Positions 1-8,383 of a DNA stretch of 44,236 bases are shown piece by piece. Source of the stretch: CAYJPA01 sp964371945 (GTDB lineage: Bacteria; Chloroflexota; Chloroflexia; Thermomicrobiales; UBA6265); NCBI GenBank assembly GCA_964371945.1, contig CAYJPA010000050.1:1-44236 (forward strand), given 5' to 3'. Every line of letters begins with the position of its first letter. Position 1 is the stretch's first letter. A program made the translations under genes and the position numbers. The notes below the pieces were generated by a model that was not told where the DNA came from, made no database searches, and was given only the letters and a program-made list of their open reading frames with translations.

Positions 1-90
1 TGTCGATCGGTTTCTATGCAAACGCGATGTTCACCGTTGTAGGGGAGGCACCCGCGGCCTCCCGCGGGAGTCGCGAAGCGATGACCCGCG

Positions 91-687
91 TTATCGAGTC
101 GACCACCGATTCACCAGCCCGACGTAGTCCTCCTCCGTGTCGACGTCACCGGGTGGCGGGCCGGCTGATACGTCGACGCGCTGGATTTCGGCGGCGTGCG
201 TTTTCATTAGCGAGCGCGCGCCTTCGTCGCCGGTCACGGTTGCCAACTCGTCAAAGAGCGCACGAGCGAAGAGCACCGGGTTGCTGGGGATTCCTCCGTA
301 GACTGGCTGCACAATCGGCGACTGAACTTGCTCGAAGGCATTGATCAGTGAATTGATTTGCGCCGTGGTGACTTCGGGTTGGTCACCAAGCAAGAACATA
401 ACGGCGTCGGCGTCGGAGGAGACCACGGTCAAACCGGCCCGCAACGAGGCGCTTTGACCGAGTGCAAAATCCGGATTGACGACCGTGAGTTGATCAAGGT
501 CTCCGACGGCAGAAGAAACCGCCTCCGCGTCTGCTCCGACGACCAACACGACTTCACTCAAGCGAGATGTCAGGGCGTTCCGGGTTGTGATCCGGACGAT
601 TGGCTCTCCGTCGAGCAGGAGGAGTTGCTTCGGGCGCCCGAGTCTGGTCGACCGCCCAGCAGCGAGAATGACGCCGCTGACCCTCAT
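91..687 (-). CDS. MocA-like molybdopterin nucleotidyltransferase
   Basis: This 198-aa protein is a nucleotidyltransferase of the MobA/MocA family, which transfers CMP or GMP to the molybdenum cofactor. The N-terminus carries the family loop GVILAAGRSTRLGRPKQLL (residues 5-23), followed by VVLVVGAD and the metal-binding region FLLGDQPEV near residue 95. Length is typical for the stand-alone MocA-type enzyme. Its start codon overlaps the stop of xdhC by one base (TGATG), so the two are probably translationally coupled. The pairing with XdhC and CoxI-like genes suggests that it prepares cofactor for a molybdenum hydroxylase. CTP versus GTP preference cannot be read from the sequence. Confidence 0.88.
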   Translation of the reverse strand: MRVSGVILAAGRSTRLGRPKQLLLLDGEPIVRITTRNALTSRLSEVVLVVGADAEAVSSAVGDLDQLTVVNPDFALGQSASLRAGLTVVSSDADAVMFLLGDQPEVTTAQINSLINAFEQVQSPIVQPVYGGIPSNPVLFARALFDELATVTGDEGARSLMKTHAAEIQRVDVSAGPPPGDVDTEEDYVGLVNRWSTR

Positions 688-1487
688 CAGGCCGTCGCTG
701 CAGCTCGCTCGCCGCGAATGTTGCCCGTCGCTTCGGTCAACGGACCGCCGTTGCGACCGTGCCGGATCGAAATGATCTCGGCCAGAATGCTGATCGCCAT
801 TTCTTCCGGGGTGCTCGCTCCGATGTCGAGACCGATGGGTCCGCGAACCCGGTCCAAACTCTCCTCGGAAACACCCGCCGCGCGAAGCCGCTCCCGGCGG
901 TCGCGATTGGTTTTGCGGCTGCCGACCGCGCCGATGTATCGCGCCTTTGTTTCGAGTGTTCCCAACAGGGCTGGCTCGTCGAATTTCGGATCGTGCGTCA
1001 GGATCGCGACGTAGGTGTTCGGCTCGATCGTCAACTCACTAAGCGCGACATCCGGCCACGCCTGGACGATGCGATCGGCTTCCGGAAATCGCTCCTCGGT
1101 CGCCAGTTTGGCGCGGGCATCGGTCACAATCACCCGGAATCCGTTTGCTTTCGCAAGTCGTGTCAAAGCTTGGGCAGCGTGGACCGCGCCGAAGATCAAC
1201 AACGTCGGCGGCGGTGGAAAGGTCTCAATGAAGAGATCCACGGTCGCGCCCGTGCCCGGCACGTGATACGTTCGAGTTTCAGATTTCTCGGCTTCCAACA
1301 AATCGCGCGCATCGGCGATCGCGTCGTGGTCGAGCTCATCGTCGCCGAGCGAGCCCTCGACGTGTGCCGGCAAAATCAGCATCTTGGCGCCAAGCGGCTC
1401 GCCGCGCACGATGGTCACCACCGCCGCCGGCGTATACGACTCCGCCGCCGCTTTGAGTTGGTCGTAGAGGGTGCCGCCGTCGCTCAT
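687..1487 (-). CDS. XdhC/CoxF-like Mo hydroxylase maturation protein
   Basis: This 266-aa protein is of the XdhC family, which binds molybdenum cofactor and aids its sulfuration and insertion into xanthine-dehydrogenase-type enzymes. It has an N-terminal XdhC/CoxI part and a C-terminal Rossmann-like part with LLIFGAVHAAQALTRLAK, where the family usually has GAGH, so one glycine is replaced by valine. Conserved blocks YIGAVGSRKT and GPIGLDIGASTPEEMA follow. I chose the ATG at 1487 because it overlaps the preceding stop by four bases (ATGA). An upstream in-frame ATG at 1553 would run deep into the preceding gene. It sits between the CoxI-like and MocA-like genes in one operon. Confidence 0.9.
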   Translation of the reverse strand: MSDGGTLYDQLKAAAESYTPAAVVTIVRGEPLGAKMLILPAHVEGSLGDDELDHDAIADARDLLEAEKSETRTYHVPGTGATVDLFIETFPPPPTLLIFGAVHAAQALTRLAKANGFRVIVTDARAKLATEERFPEADRIVQAWPDVALSELTIEPNTYVAILTHDPKFDEPALLGTLETKARYIGAVGSRKTNRDRRERLRAAGVSEESLDRVRGPIGLDIGASTPEEMAISILAEIISIRHGRNGGPLTEATGNIRGERAAATA

Positions 1488-1807
1488 TTGCTGCCGCCGA
1501 GTGGCTCGACGAAGACTTCGATCGTGCCGCCGCAGGCGAGCCCGACCTCCCACGCCATTTCGTCGGTGATCCCATAGCGCAGCAACTTCGGCGTTCCAGT
1601 TCGAAGCACTTCTTGCGCCTCTTCGAAAACATCGGTTTCGACGCAGCCCCCGCTGACCGAGCCGGCCAGATCTCCGCTGCTCGAAACCGCCATTGTGGCG
1701 CCCACCGGCCGGGGTGCTGAACCCTCAACCTTGACGACGGTCGCGATCGCGACCTTGTCGCCGGCGGCTCGCCACGTATCAACCTCTGGAAGAAAATCTC
1801 GCATCAT
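1484..1807 (-). CDS. CoxI/XdhC N-terminal domain protein
   Basis: This 107-aa protein is a stand-alone XdhC/CoxI N-terminal domain. Family signatures are GSAPRPVGATM, GSVSGGCVETDV and the closing GLACGGTIEVFVEPL. In cox and xdh clusters such short CoxI proteins accompany a full XdhC and act in molybdenum-cofactor handling. Two consecutive ATGs lie at 1807 and 1804, preceded by AAGGACGG, which I take as the ribosome site. A longer reading from 1849 lacks a better one. The 5' end overlaps the 3' end of the VWA gene by about 28 bp and the 3' end overlaps xdhC by 4 bp, so the block is very compact. Confidence 0.85.
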   Translation of the reverse strand: MMRDFLPEVDTWRAAGDKVAIATVVKVEGSAPRPVGATMAVSSSGDLAGSVSGGCVETDVFEEAQEVLRTGTPKLLRYGITDEMAWEVGLACGGTIEVFVEPLGGSK

Positions 1808-3260
1808 TCGCCGTCCTTGGGCGCTGTCGCCCAGGAAACTTGTTGCCAACGTCGATCATCAACTCACCGCGAGCGCCGATCATCGGTTTACCGGGCATCA
1901 GCACGCCGGCGGTTGCGGCAATGGTACTTTGCCTCCGCACCGGAGGCTGATCGTCGACCTCGCCCAAAATCCGGGCCAAGGCTTCGAGACTCTTGAGATT
2001 GTGCACCGGCAGGAACGCATCGACGTAGGGAAGAGCGGCCCGAATTCCCTGCGTGAGCGGCTGGTATCCGGGTGCGCCGAGGAGAGGATTGAGCCAGATC
2101 AAGCGACGGCACGATCGCTGCAAACGCGCCATTTCGCTCGACAGCAGCGCTGGGTCCCCGCGATCCCACCCGTCGGAGATCATCACGACCGTCGCGCCGG
2201 AGCGCAGCACGCGCCGCGCCCATTTGAAATTGAAGGTTTTGATCGCTTCGCCGATGCGCGTGCCGCCGGACCAGTCGTCAACCGACTTCACGACGTGCGC
2301 GATCGCGTCGTCTACATCCCGCTTGCGCAGCTCGCGGGTGATTCGTGTCAATCGCGTTCCGAAAACGAAGACCTCGACCGAATCGAGACCATGCTCGAGC
2401 GCGTGCACGAACTGCAGGAGAAGCCGGGCGTAGCGATCCATCGAACCGGAGATGTCGCAGATCAAGATCAGCGGCCGCATCCGGTCTTTCCGGCGCCGGC
2501 GCCGGAGCTCGATCGGCACGCCGCGATGGCGGAGGCTGCGACGGAGGGTTCCCCGGTAGTCGATGAACTCGCCGAGGTTGGCGCGCTCCTTCCGGCGCGT
2601 TTTTCGGGTGCCCAATCGCCAGTTCATTTGAGCAATGAGCCGGCGCGCTTCCGCGATCTCTTCCGACGAGAACTGCGCGAAGTCCTTCTTACGCAGCATC
2701 TCGCGGGCGCTGAACACCAGGACATCCTCGGGCAAAGACTCCTGCTCGTCGCCCTGGCCGGCATCGTCGGCTTCGGAATCTTCGACGGCCAGAATCGAGC
2801 GGTCGCGAGTTTTCTGGTTTTCGGAACCGCCCGCGTCGCCCTTGTTCTCTTGCTGATCCTTCGGCTCGGAACCGGGCGGTGGCGGCACGTCCGGGTTTTC
2901 TTGATCGAGCGCATGCTCGACCGGCGGGACCGGATTCATGACTCGACGCCAGAAGCGCGCGAATTCCGCATCGAAATACGGAATCTGCTCGGGCATCGTC
3001 ACCAGCGTCGCTTTGGATGCATGATAGAAATCCTGTCGACGGCGAACGTCGATCTGCCCGACCGCCTCGACAAAATTGATGATCTGTCCGGTGCCGAGAT
3101 TGAGACCCGCTTTGCGCAGATCGCGAGCGAACGTCAGAAGGTTCGCCGTGATCCTGCGAGCGCTGACATCTTCCGGTTTTGGGGCAAAACTAACTAGCCG
3201 TTGCACGTGATGCTCGCTCGACGAGTTGGGTCGCGGTATCGCCGTGAATGCGCTCGACAT
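1779..3260 (-). CDS. CoxE-like VWA domain protein
   Basis: This 493-aa protein (counted from the ATG at 3260) belongs to the CoxE-like von Willebrand A family. These proteins work with a MoxR/CoxD ATPase in maturing molybdenum hydroxylases or other metalloenzymes. The metal-ion-dependent adhesion site DISGSMD is at residues 269-275, with later VWA elements GGTRIGEAI and VVMISDGWDRGDP. An N-terminal helical part (LLTFARDLRKAGLNLG) and an acidic, low-complexity linker (about 110-185) precede it. The ATG at 3260 would overlap the ATPase gene by about 70 bp. A GTG at 3206 would overlap it by 17 bp and still keep the conserved helical part, so the shorter start is a good alternative. Confidence 0.88.
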   Translation of the reverse strand: MSSAFTAIPRPNSSSEHHVQRLVSFAPKPEDVSARRITANLLTFARDLRKAGLNLGTGQIINFVEAVGQIDVRRRQDFYHASKATLVTMPEQIPYFDAEFARFWRRVMNPVPPVEHALDQENPDVPPPPGSEPKDQQENKGDAGGSENQKTRDRSILAVEDSEADDAGQGDEQESLPEDVLVFSAREMLRKKDFAQFSSEEIAEARRLIAQMNWRLGTRKTRRKERANLGEFIDYRGTLRRSLRHRGVPIELRRRRRKDRMRPLILICDISGSMDRYARLLLQFVHALEHGLDSVEVFVFGTRLTRITRELRKRDVDDAIAHVVKSVDDWSGGTRIGEAIKTFNFKWARRVLRSGATVVMISDGWDRGDPALLSSEMARLQRSCRRLIWLNPLLGAPGYQPLTQGIRAALPYVDAFLPVHNLKSLEALARILGEVDDQPPVRRQSTIAATAGVLMPGKPMIGARGELMIDVGNKFPGRQRPRTANDARFSSRG

Positions 3261-4218
3261 CTTCTTGGTACTTCAAGATGACGCCCAGGGTGTCTTCAAC
3301 GGCTTCCTTCGTGAGCACGGTGGTGCCAAGCGCCAGGAGTGCGCTTGCCCAATCGAGCGTTTCGGCCATTCCCGGCGGCTTGAAGAGATCAACCTCACGC
3401 AGGCCCTGTGTGAAACCGCAAATCTGCTGTCGCAGTTGCTCCGGCGCCTCTGGCACCTTCGCGCCGAGGATTTTGAATTCTTTAGCGTAATTCGGGAAGT
3501 CGATCCAGTAGTAGAGGCAGCGGCGCTTGAGCGCGTCGTGAATCTCGCGAGTGCGGTTCGAGGTCAGGATCACGATCGGCACGTGCTCCGCCCGGATCGT
3601 GCCGAGCTCCGGCACGGTCACCTGGAAATCCGACAGCAGCTCGAGCAGGAAGGCTTCGAGCTCCTGGTCCGCGCGGTCTACCTCATCGATCAAGAGTACC
3701 GGCGATTTCTCGTGCGCGGCGTCGATCGCTTGCAACAGCGGCCGCTTGAGCAGGAACTCGTCGCTGAAGAGATCGCGGCGTGCCTGCTCGCGATCCGCGC
3801 CGCCAGTTGCCTCAAGGGTCTGTAGATAAAGCATCTGACGCGGATAGTCCCACTCGTAGATCGCGGCGCTTGCGTCGAGTCCTTCATAACACTGCAACCG
3901 GATCAGCGGCGTGTCGAGCACAGCCGAGAGCACCTTGGCGATCTCGGTCTTCCCAACGCCGGCTTCGCCCTCGAGCAGCAATGGTTTTCGCAGCCTAAGC
4001 ATGAGATACAACGTGGTTGCAAGCCCGCGATCGGTAATGTACTTCTCGCCCCTCAATGCGCTTTCAAGATCGTCGACAAAATCAAAGGTGCGTCCCGCGT
4101 GCTGATGAAGTGATGCCACTGTGGAAGTACTCAATTCCAACCCGTCCTGTTTCGCCAAGGTCGTCGTTGGCGCCACACGTTGCGACACCACACGTGAAAG
4201 TATCCACGAGATAGCCAC
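3190..4218 (-). CDS. MoxR-family AAA+ ATPase (CoxD-like)
   Basis: This 342-aa AAA+ ATPase is of the MoxR group, chaperone-like ATPases that act with VWA partners. Walker A GEAGVGKT is at residues 84-91, Walker B LLIDEVDRAD at about 175-184, and sensor-1 region IVILTSNRTREIHDALKRRC follows. It is the first gene of the five-gene minus-strand set, and its 3' end overlaps the CoxE-like gene, as in many coxDE pairs. The first 35 residues are not clearly conserved, so a later start is possible. I infer a role in maturing a molybdenum hydroxylase from the XdhC, CoxI and MocA genes that follow. Confidence 0.9.
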   Translation of the reverse strand: MAISWILSRVVSQRVAPTTTLAKQDGLELSTSTVASLHQHAGRTFDFVDDLESALRGEKYITDRGLATTLYLMLRLRKPLLLEGEAGVGKTEIAKVLSAVLDTPLIRLQCYEGLDASAAIYEWDYPRQMLYLQTLEATGGADREQARRDLFSDEFLLKRPLLQAIDAAHEKSPVLLIDEVDRADQELEAFLLELLSDFQVTVPELGTIRAEHVPIVILTSNRTREIHDALKRRCLYYWIDFPNYAKEFKILGAKVPEAPEQLRQQICGFTQGLREVDLFKPPGMAETLDWASALLALGTTVLTKEAVEDTLGVILKYQEDVERIHGDTATQLVERASRATAS

Positions 4219-4291
4219 TTTCTGTCATGACACCTTCGGGGAAAACGAAAGGCCCCCTGAGCGCGGCAGGCAGACAAGCACGACGTTGTTC

Positions 4292-5901
4292 TCACCGCCT
4301 AACCGACACCAGGAGACCCGTCCGCACCTTCGTAACTGCACACACCGTGCCAGCGGGTCGTTGTCTTGGATCGGCGGGCCAGCGGCCGTACCAGTCGAAT
4401 GGTTGTGGATTGAGATTGACGACCACGTTTTTTACCTGGGTGTAGTGATCCATGACGTGGCGGCTCAATTCGCGTCCGATGCCGCTTTGCTTGTAGCCGC
4501 CGAACGGCGCTTCGGGCGGATTAACCGTCGGGTAGTTGATGCTGATGTTGCCCGGCTGGATTCTGCGCGCCAGCGTATGCGCGCGTTTGATGTCGTTGGT
4601 CCAGATCGTGGCCGCTAGCCCGTAGATCGTGCTGTTCGCCATCCGGACAACATCGTCGTCGGTCGAGAAGGGAATCACCGCTAGGATCGGCCCGAAGACC
4701 TCTTCTTGAGCGAGCCGCATACCGGAGGACACGCCGCCGAAGACCGTCGGCTCGACGAAGTTACCCGCGGAGCGCGCGTCGTTCGGCAAACGCCGGCCGC
4801 CAGTTAGCAGCTCCGCGCCGTCTTCTTTCGCGATCTCGCAGTAGCTGATGACCTTGTCTCGCTGCTTTGGCGAGATCACCGGACCCATTTGGGTTCCCAT
4901 TCAAGCGGATCGCCAACCCGGATCTTCCGGGCGCGCTCGACAAAGGTCGCAACGAATTCGTCGTGAATGCCCCGGTGGAGAAAGAGTCGCGTCCGCGCCG
5001 TGCAGCGCTGACCGCCGTTTGTGTAGATCGCGAAGAGTGAGCCATTGACCGCCTTGTCAAAATCGGCGTCTGGGTAGACGATGTTTGGGCTCTACCCGCC
5101 GAGCTCGAGCGTTACCTTTTTGATCGTGCCGGAGGCGATCGACATGATCCGGCGGCCGGTGCTCGTTTCCCCGGTGAAGGCGACTTTGTCGACCAGCGGA
5201 CTGGCGACGAGCGCCTCGCCAATCTTCCCGCCCGGGCCGGTGAGCACGTTGACCACGCCGTCAGGAACGCCGGCTTCCCGGCAGATCTCACCCAGGATGA
5301 TCGCGGTGATCGGCGTCACGCTAGCCGGTTTGAGGATCAACGTATTGCCCGCCGCCAGCGCCGGTGCCAGCTTCCGGGCCGCCATCAGCAGCGGAAAATT
5401 CCAGGGCACGATCTGTGCGCAAACGCCGATCGGCTCGCGCAGCGTGTAGTCGAGCAGTGGTCCATTCATCGGAATCTGCTCGCCCCAGAGCTGGGTGGCG
5501 GCGCTGGCGTAGTACTCGAAGCAATTCGCGGAGGCGTTCACGTCGCCCCGCGACTCGACGATGATCTTGCCGCAATTCATCGTTTCGATCGTCGAGATCT
5601 CGTCGATTCGCTCTCGGAAAATTGAGCCGATCTTGTGCAGAATGCGCGATTGCTCGAGCGGTGTCATGGGCGGCCAGGGACCGGAGTCGAACGCCTCACG
5701 GGCGGCGCGAACCGCCAATTCGACATCCTCGAGACCGGCTTTCGGCACGCGAGCGATCGGCTGGTTGGTGGCCGGGCTGACGGTATCGAACGTTTCGCCG
5801 CTGACCGATGGCACGCTCTTGCCGCCGATGACGAACTGGTGCTCATTAAGCCGGGCCGGCGCATCAACAACCATTTCCGCCATCTCCTTTTGTGGATTCA
5901 T
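4292..5901 (-). pseudogene. Aldehyde dehydrogenase, amber codon plus frameshift
   Basis: The reading frame is that of an NAD(P)-dependent aldehyde dehydrogenase of about 500 residues. The N-terminal part starts at ATG 5901, with GAAGG upstream, and runs through VPWNFPLLMA and the NAD-site block VAFTGETSTGRR to TLELGG. There an in-frame TAG (5092-5094) replaces the lysine usually found in ELGGKSPNIV. The same frame continues with SPNIVYPDAD and the catalytic-cysteine block NGGQRCTA, then VGDPLE. Near 4900-4905 the frame changes: the C-terminal part (GTQMGPVISPKQRD to FDWYGRWP) fits one missing base. Two independent lesions argue for a pseudogene. Sequencing or assembly error remains possible because the rest is well preserved. 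Confidence 0.88.
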
Positions 5902-5992
5902 TTGAGCGTGCCTTCGGCGGGCTAGGATTGCATGGCGGTTTCGGGTGTTCGGCCCTTCGGCAGGTTGGGTCAAAACAGGCGAGGTTGTTGGC

Positions 5993-6874
5993 TCACTCGT
6001 TATCGGATGAGAGCTGTGCTGATGTCGGAGTGACAGGACCAAGCAAGGACAGAACGGCCTTCTGTGTGCTCTGAAACGTCGGCACCTTCTGGTGTCGGCC
6101 AAAGGCCAACGCCAGATTCGTGTCCAGTAGGTCCAAGTCGGGCTCCGCCACGTCCGATACAGGCCGCACTCGATCGGGCGCGACCGGTAGAGTTGAAATA
6201 CCCAGTCCGGCAAGAAGGATTGTCCACTCTGAGAAGTCGAGTACGGGGTCAGCGTCCCATACTAACGCGCTCATGTCAGTGCCACGTTGGACTACCTGCA
6301 GAGCGCTCCGGAGACGGGGATGGAGTCCCTCCTCAGCGTCCCTTAGCTGCATCAGCGATTCGGAGAGACTCAGTTTCCGCTCACGTCTCAGCCGTTCAAT
6401 TCCGGCGGCGAACCCGGCTCGCAGCGTGTACGCGGGCTGAATCAGAATGAGCCGCTCGACTGAATTCAGGCAGTCTGGCTGTTCAGCCAAACCGATCGGG
6501 ACGAGGGAGCACGACTGGCTGAACGCAATAAGCGTGACACTTTTCGATTCGACGCCGGCCAGATAGCTCTCGATTAGGTCGCCGGGACGCCCTCTGAGCA
6601 GATCCTTGACAGAATGTTCAGGCTGGTAACTGTAACCTGGTTCGTTGTGGGAGAAGCAACCGATCTGATCGGAAGCGAAGCGGGACTCGAGCGCGGGACA
6701 AAGGGCACCATACAAGCTAGGAGGGCTCTCTGTGGAGCCCTCCGTGAGCGCACCGTCTATGAACAGCAAGTAGGGCAATTTGTCTGGCCGTCGTCCCAGG
6801 TTCCATGGTGCCGGCATTCCTCCCGAACTACCAGGATTGCCCGTGGCGATGATCTCAGACATACTTGGGCGCAT
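5993..6874 (-). CDS. Alpha/beta-hydrolase-like protein
   Basis: This 293-aa protein resembles an alpha/beta hydrolase. An early strand PYLLFIDGALTEGS is followed by the region CFSHNEPGYSY. The nucleophile-elbow position VTLIAFSQSCSLVPIGL (about 112-128) keeps a serine but reads F-S-Q-S instead of the classic G-x-S-x-G, and a further strand RLILIQPAY follows. A final Asp/His pair cannot be assigned with confidence. The start at 6874 has CTGGAG six bases upstream. The gene follows the 208-aa hypothetical gene by 14 bp and so is probably co-transcribed with it. Substrate unknown; hydrolase activity is an inference from the fold pattern only. Confidence 0.6.
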   Translation of the reverse strand: MRPSMSEIIATGNPGSSGGMPAPWNLGRRPDKLPYLLFIDGALTEGSTESPPSLYGALCPALESRFASDQIGCFSHNEPGYSYQPEHSVKDLLRGRPGDLIESYLAGVESKSVTLIAFSQSCSLVPIGLAEQPDCLNSVERLILIQPAYTLRAGFAAGIERLRRERKLSLSESLMQLRDAEEGLHPRLRSALQVVQRGTDMSALVWDADPVLDFSEWTILLAGLGISTLPVAPDRVRPVSDVAEPDLDLLDTNLALAFGRHQKVPTFQSTQKAVLSLLGPVTPTSAQLSSDNE

Positions 6875-6888
6875 TCGAGCTCCAGATG

Positions 6889-7515
6889 CTAGGCCCGCGC
6901 TTCGGCAACCTCGCTTTGGACGTCATGCTCCTGGTTTAGCTCACCCTGCCAAGGATCGACCAATCCCTGTGGAAAGCTAGCTGCTATCTCGGCAAGATCC
7001 TGAGGTCGCGCATCGACATATCGCAGTTCAGGCAGCACTCGCCGTATTACGACCCTTCCGACCGTACGCTCGAACGTGTCGAACTTGTCTGCCACTTGAC
7101 TCCTCGGCGAATCTACCGAGCGCACGCGGTCAGGTCCCAGATCGGTAAACGCTGAGATCGAAAGCACGGGAAGCCGTGCCGGTTCCTTTCGGAGAACGAT
7201 CCCGAAACCTTCAATGCCTCGAATCAGAGAAGCGGTTGAGAAGAAGCGTGCAAGCGGGCCTGATAGCTCTGTTTCGAGGTTGAGCCAGCTGGCGATCTCT
7301 CGGGCCAGCATCTCGGCCTCAGCGGGAAGCTGGCGAACGGGCCTCTGGTCTGCGACCTCAGCGATCGTATTCGGATTTGCAGCATCCAGCGATCGTTGAA
7401 CCATTCGGTCTCGGTCCCGCTGAAACGCGGCGGATCGCGCATCATTGAAGCCGTTCGCCCTTTTCGGAGCTGGTCGGTTTAGCGCGACATAGTACCTGTG
7501 TGCAGGGGCTTCCAT
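6889..7515 (-). CDS. Hypothetical protein, 208 aa
   Basis: I do not recognise this 208-aa protein. It is soluble-looking, with no signal peptide or membrane segment. It is rich in Arg, Asp and Glu, with a helical middle (ETELSGPLARFFSTASLIRG) and a likely beta section (RLPVLSISAFTDLG, VGRVVIRRVLPELRYVD). The start at 7515 has AAGGAG ten bases upstream, which supports real expression. Its stop lies 14 bp before the alpha/beta-hydrolase-like gene, so the two probably form a unit. It is the first convincing gene downstream of the glycine riboswitch, about 515 bp away. Confidence 0.65.
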   Translation of the reverse strand: MEAPAHRYYVALNRPAPKRANGFNDARSAAFQRDRDRMVQRSLDAANPNTIAEVADQRPVRQLPAEAEMLAREIASWLNLETELSGPLARFFSTASLIRGIEGFGIVLRKEPARLPVLSISAFTDLGPDRVRSVDSPRSQVADKFDTFERTVGRVVIRRVLPELRYVDARPQDLAEIAASFPQGLVDPWQGELNQEHDVQSEVAEARA

Positions 7516-8030
7516 TGTGGATTCGCTCCTTCGACGACAGTCCCGGCCTCAGCCTCGGAAGTCCGCCGCTCGCCGCAGCGGCGTCCGATCAGGCTTCTGC
7601 CGCCGACATTCTCGTACTCTCTCGCTCGTCAACTGACGTGTGCATTCTACACAACACGAACCGTGCGTGTCGCCTCGGGCGCAAGACGTCTATAAACCCA
7701 CGGCGGTCGGCATTTTGTTGTTGTGAGTTTTTGGGAGTGTCGGTCAGAGTGACATTTAAGTGGAGACCCGTGACGATCCCCGACACAAACATCGCAATCC
7801 TAACCAATCGTCGAGAATGCCAACAAACAATCCGCTGCGACTGCCCACGCGTCCGGTGCGATTCCAACGTTTATTTCTCCTGGCCGCGGCGCCGCGCGTT
7901 TTCCCGACGATCGGGGAGGCCGCTGACTCCGCGAGGGTGGCCTGTCTATTGTCCCGAGGCTCCGTTCTGGCGCTCTGCCAGAGCCTCGCTGACGGTGGCG
8001 GTCCAGACGCGCCACGCTATTCAGACACGA
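7516..8030. other. Long gene-poor stretch between riboswitch and next gene
   Basis: I see no convincing gene in these 515 bases. The one candidate is a TTG-started minus-strand frame at 7589-7867. It has AGGAG in front and one hydrophobic stretch (IAMFVSGIVTGLHL), but composition and length do not persuade. The segment is the transcribed region after the glycine aptamer. It includes a bulged hairpin at 7956-7987. Confidence 0.5.
7956..7987 (-). other. Bulged hairpin downstream of glycine aptamer
   Basis: Arms GAGGCTC (7956-7962) and GAGCCTC (7981-7987) pair, and TGGC/GCCA extend the stem past a five-base bulge. It lies about 45 bases downstream of the glycine aptamer on the minus strand. No U-tract follows, so it is not a standard intrinsic terminator. 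It could be part of the expression platform or the remains of a second aptamer half. Confidence 0.45.
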
Positions 8031-8117
8031 CACGCATCAGAGTTCGTGTGCCTGAGAGATTGCGCCCGCTTTCCCCTTCGGCGAACCGGATTCCGGCCTG
8101 CTCTCCTCGGATGCGTG
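8031..8117 (-). promoter_or_regulatory. Glycine riboswitch aptamer
   Basis: Read on the minus strand, the segment has the conserved order of a glycine aptamer: AGGAGAG, a short P2 hairpin CCGG-AAT-CCGG, the core CGCCGAAGGGG, and the 3' signature AATCTCTCAGGCA. Closing stem P1 is eight perfect pairs, CACGCATC (8110-8117) with GATGCGTG (8031-8038). P3 is very short, as in some known aptamers. I see only one clear aptamer, where many glycine riboswitches have two. The first downstream gene on this strand is the 208-aa hypothetical gene starting at 7515, and no glycine-cleavage or transport gene is in view. Aptamer identity is strong; the regulated gene is unknown. Confidence 0.87.
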
Positions 8118-8383
8118 GTTCTGAACCGGCGACAATTTCGCTGCGTTCGTCGCAATCAGAAGATTCTCGGCGACGACGCATCGGGTGCAGTATCGCACAA
8201 AGTATGCCCGAACGTTCACCGGGTCTGCGGTCTGCGAATGAGGTATTCGGGTTGTTCCGGACATTCCATCTGTACCTACGTCATTTGTCGAAGACCTGAA
8301 TCACCGGCTGCGAAGACCGGTCAGCTGTCAACTCTCGCGACACAGAGACACGCCGTACGTGTACACTTAGTTAGCCCACTTCA

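Noticed and set aside
1695..3197. A 500-codon plus-strand open frame
   Set aside because: It lies antisense to the well-supported CoxE-like VWA gene, and its translation has no recognisable motifs.
5902..6213. N-terminal extension of the aldehyde dehydrogenase frame up to 6213
   Set aside because: The extra residues overlap the 3' end of the preceding gene, look random, and a ribosome site precedes the ATG at 5901.
8031..8117. TPP riboswitch, because of a CTGAGA-like string on the plus strand
   Set aside because: The string is the reverse complement of the glycine signature AATCTCTCAGG; other TPP elements are missing, while all glycine elements are present on the minus strand.
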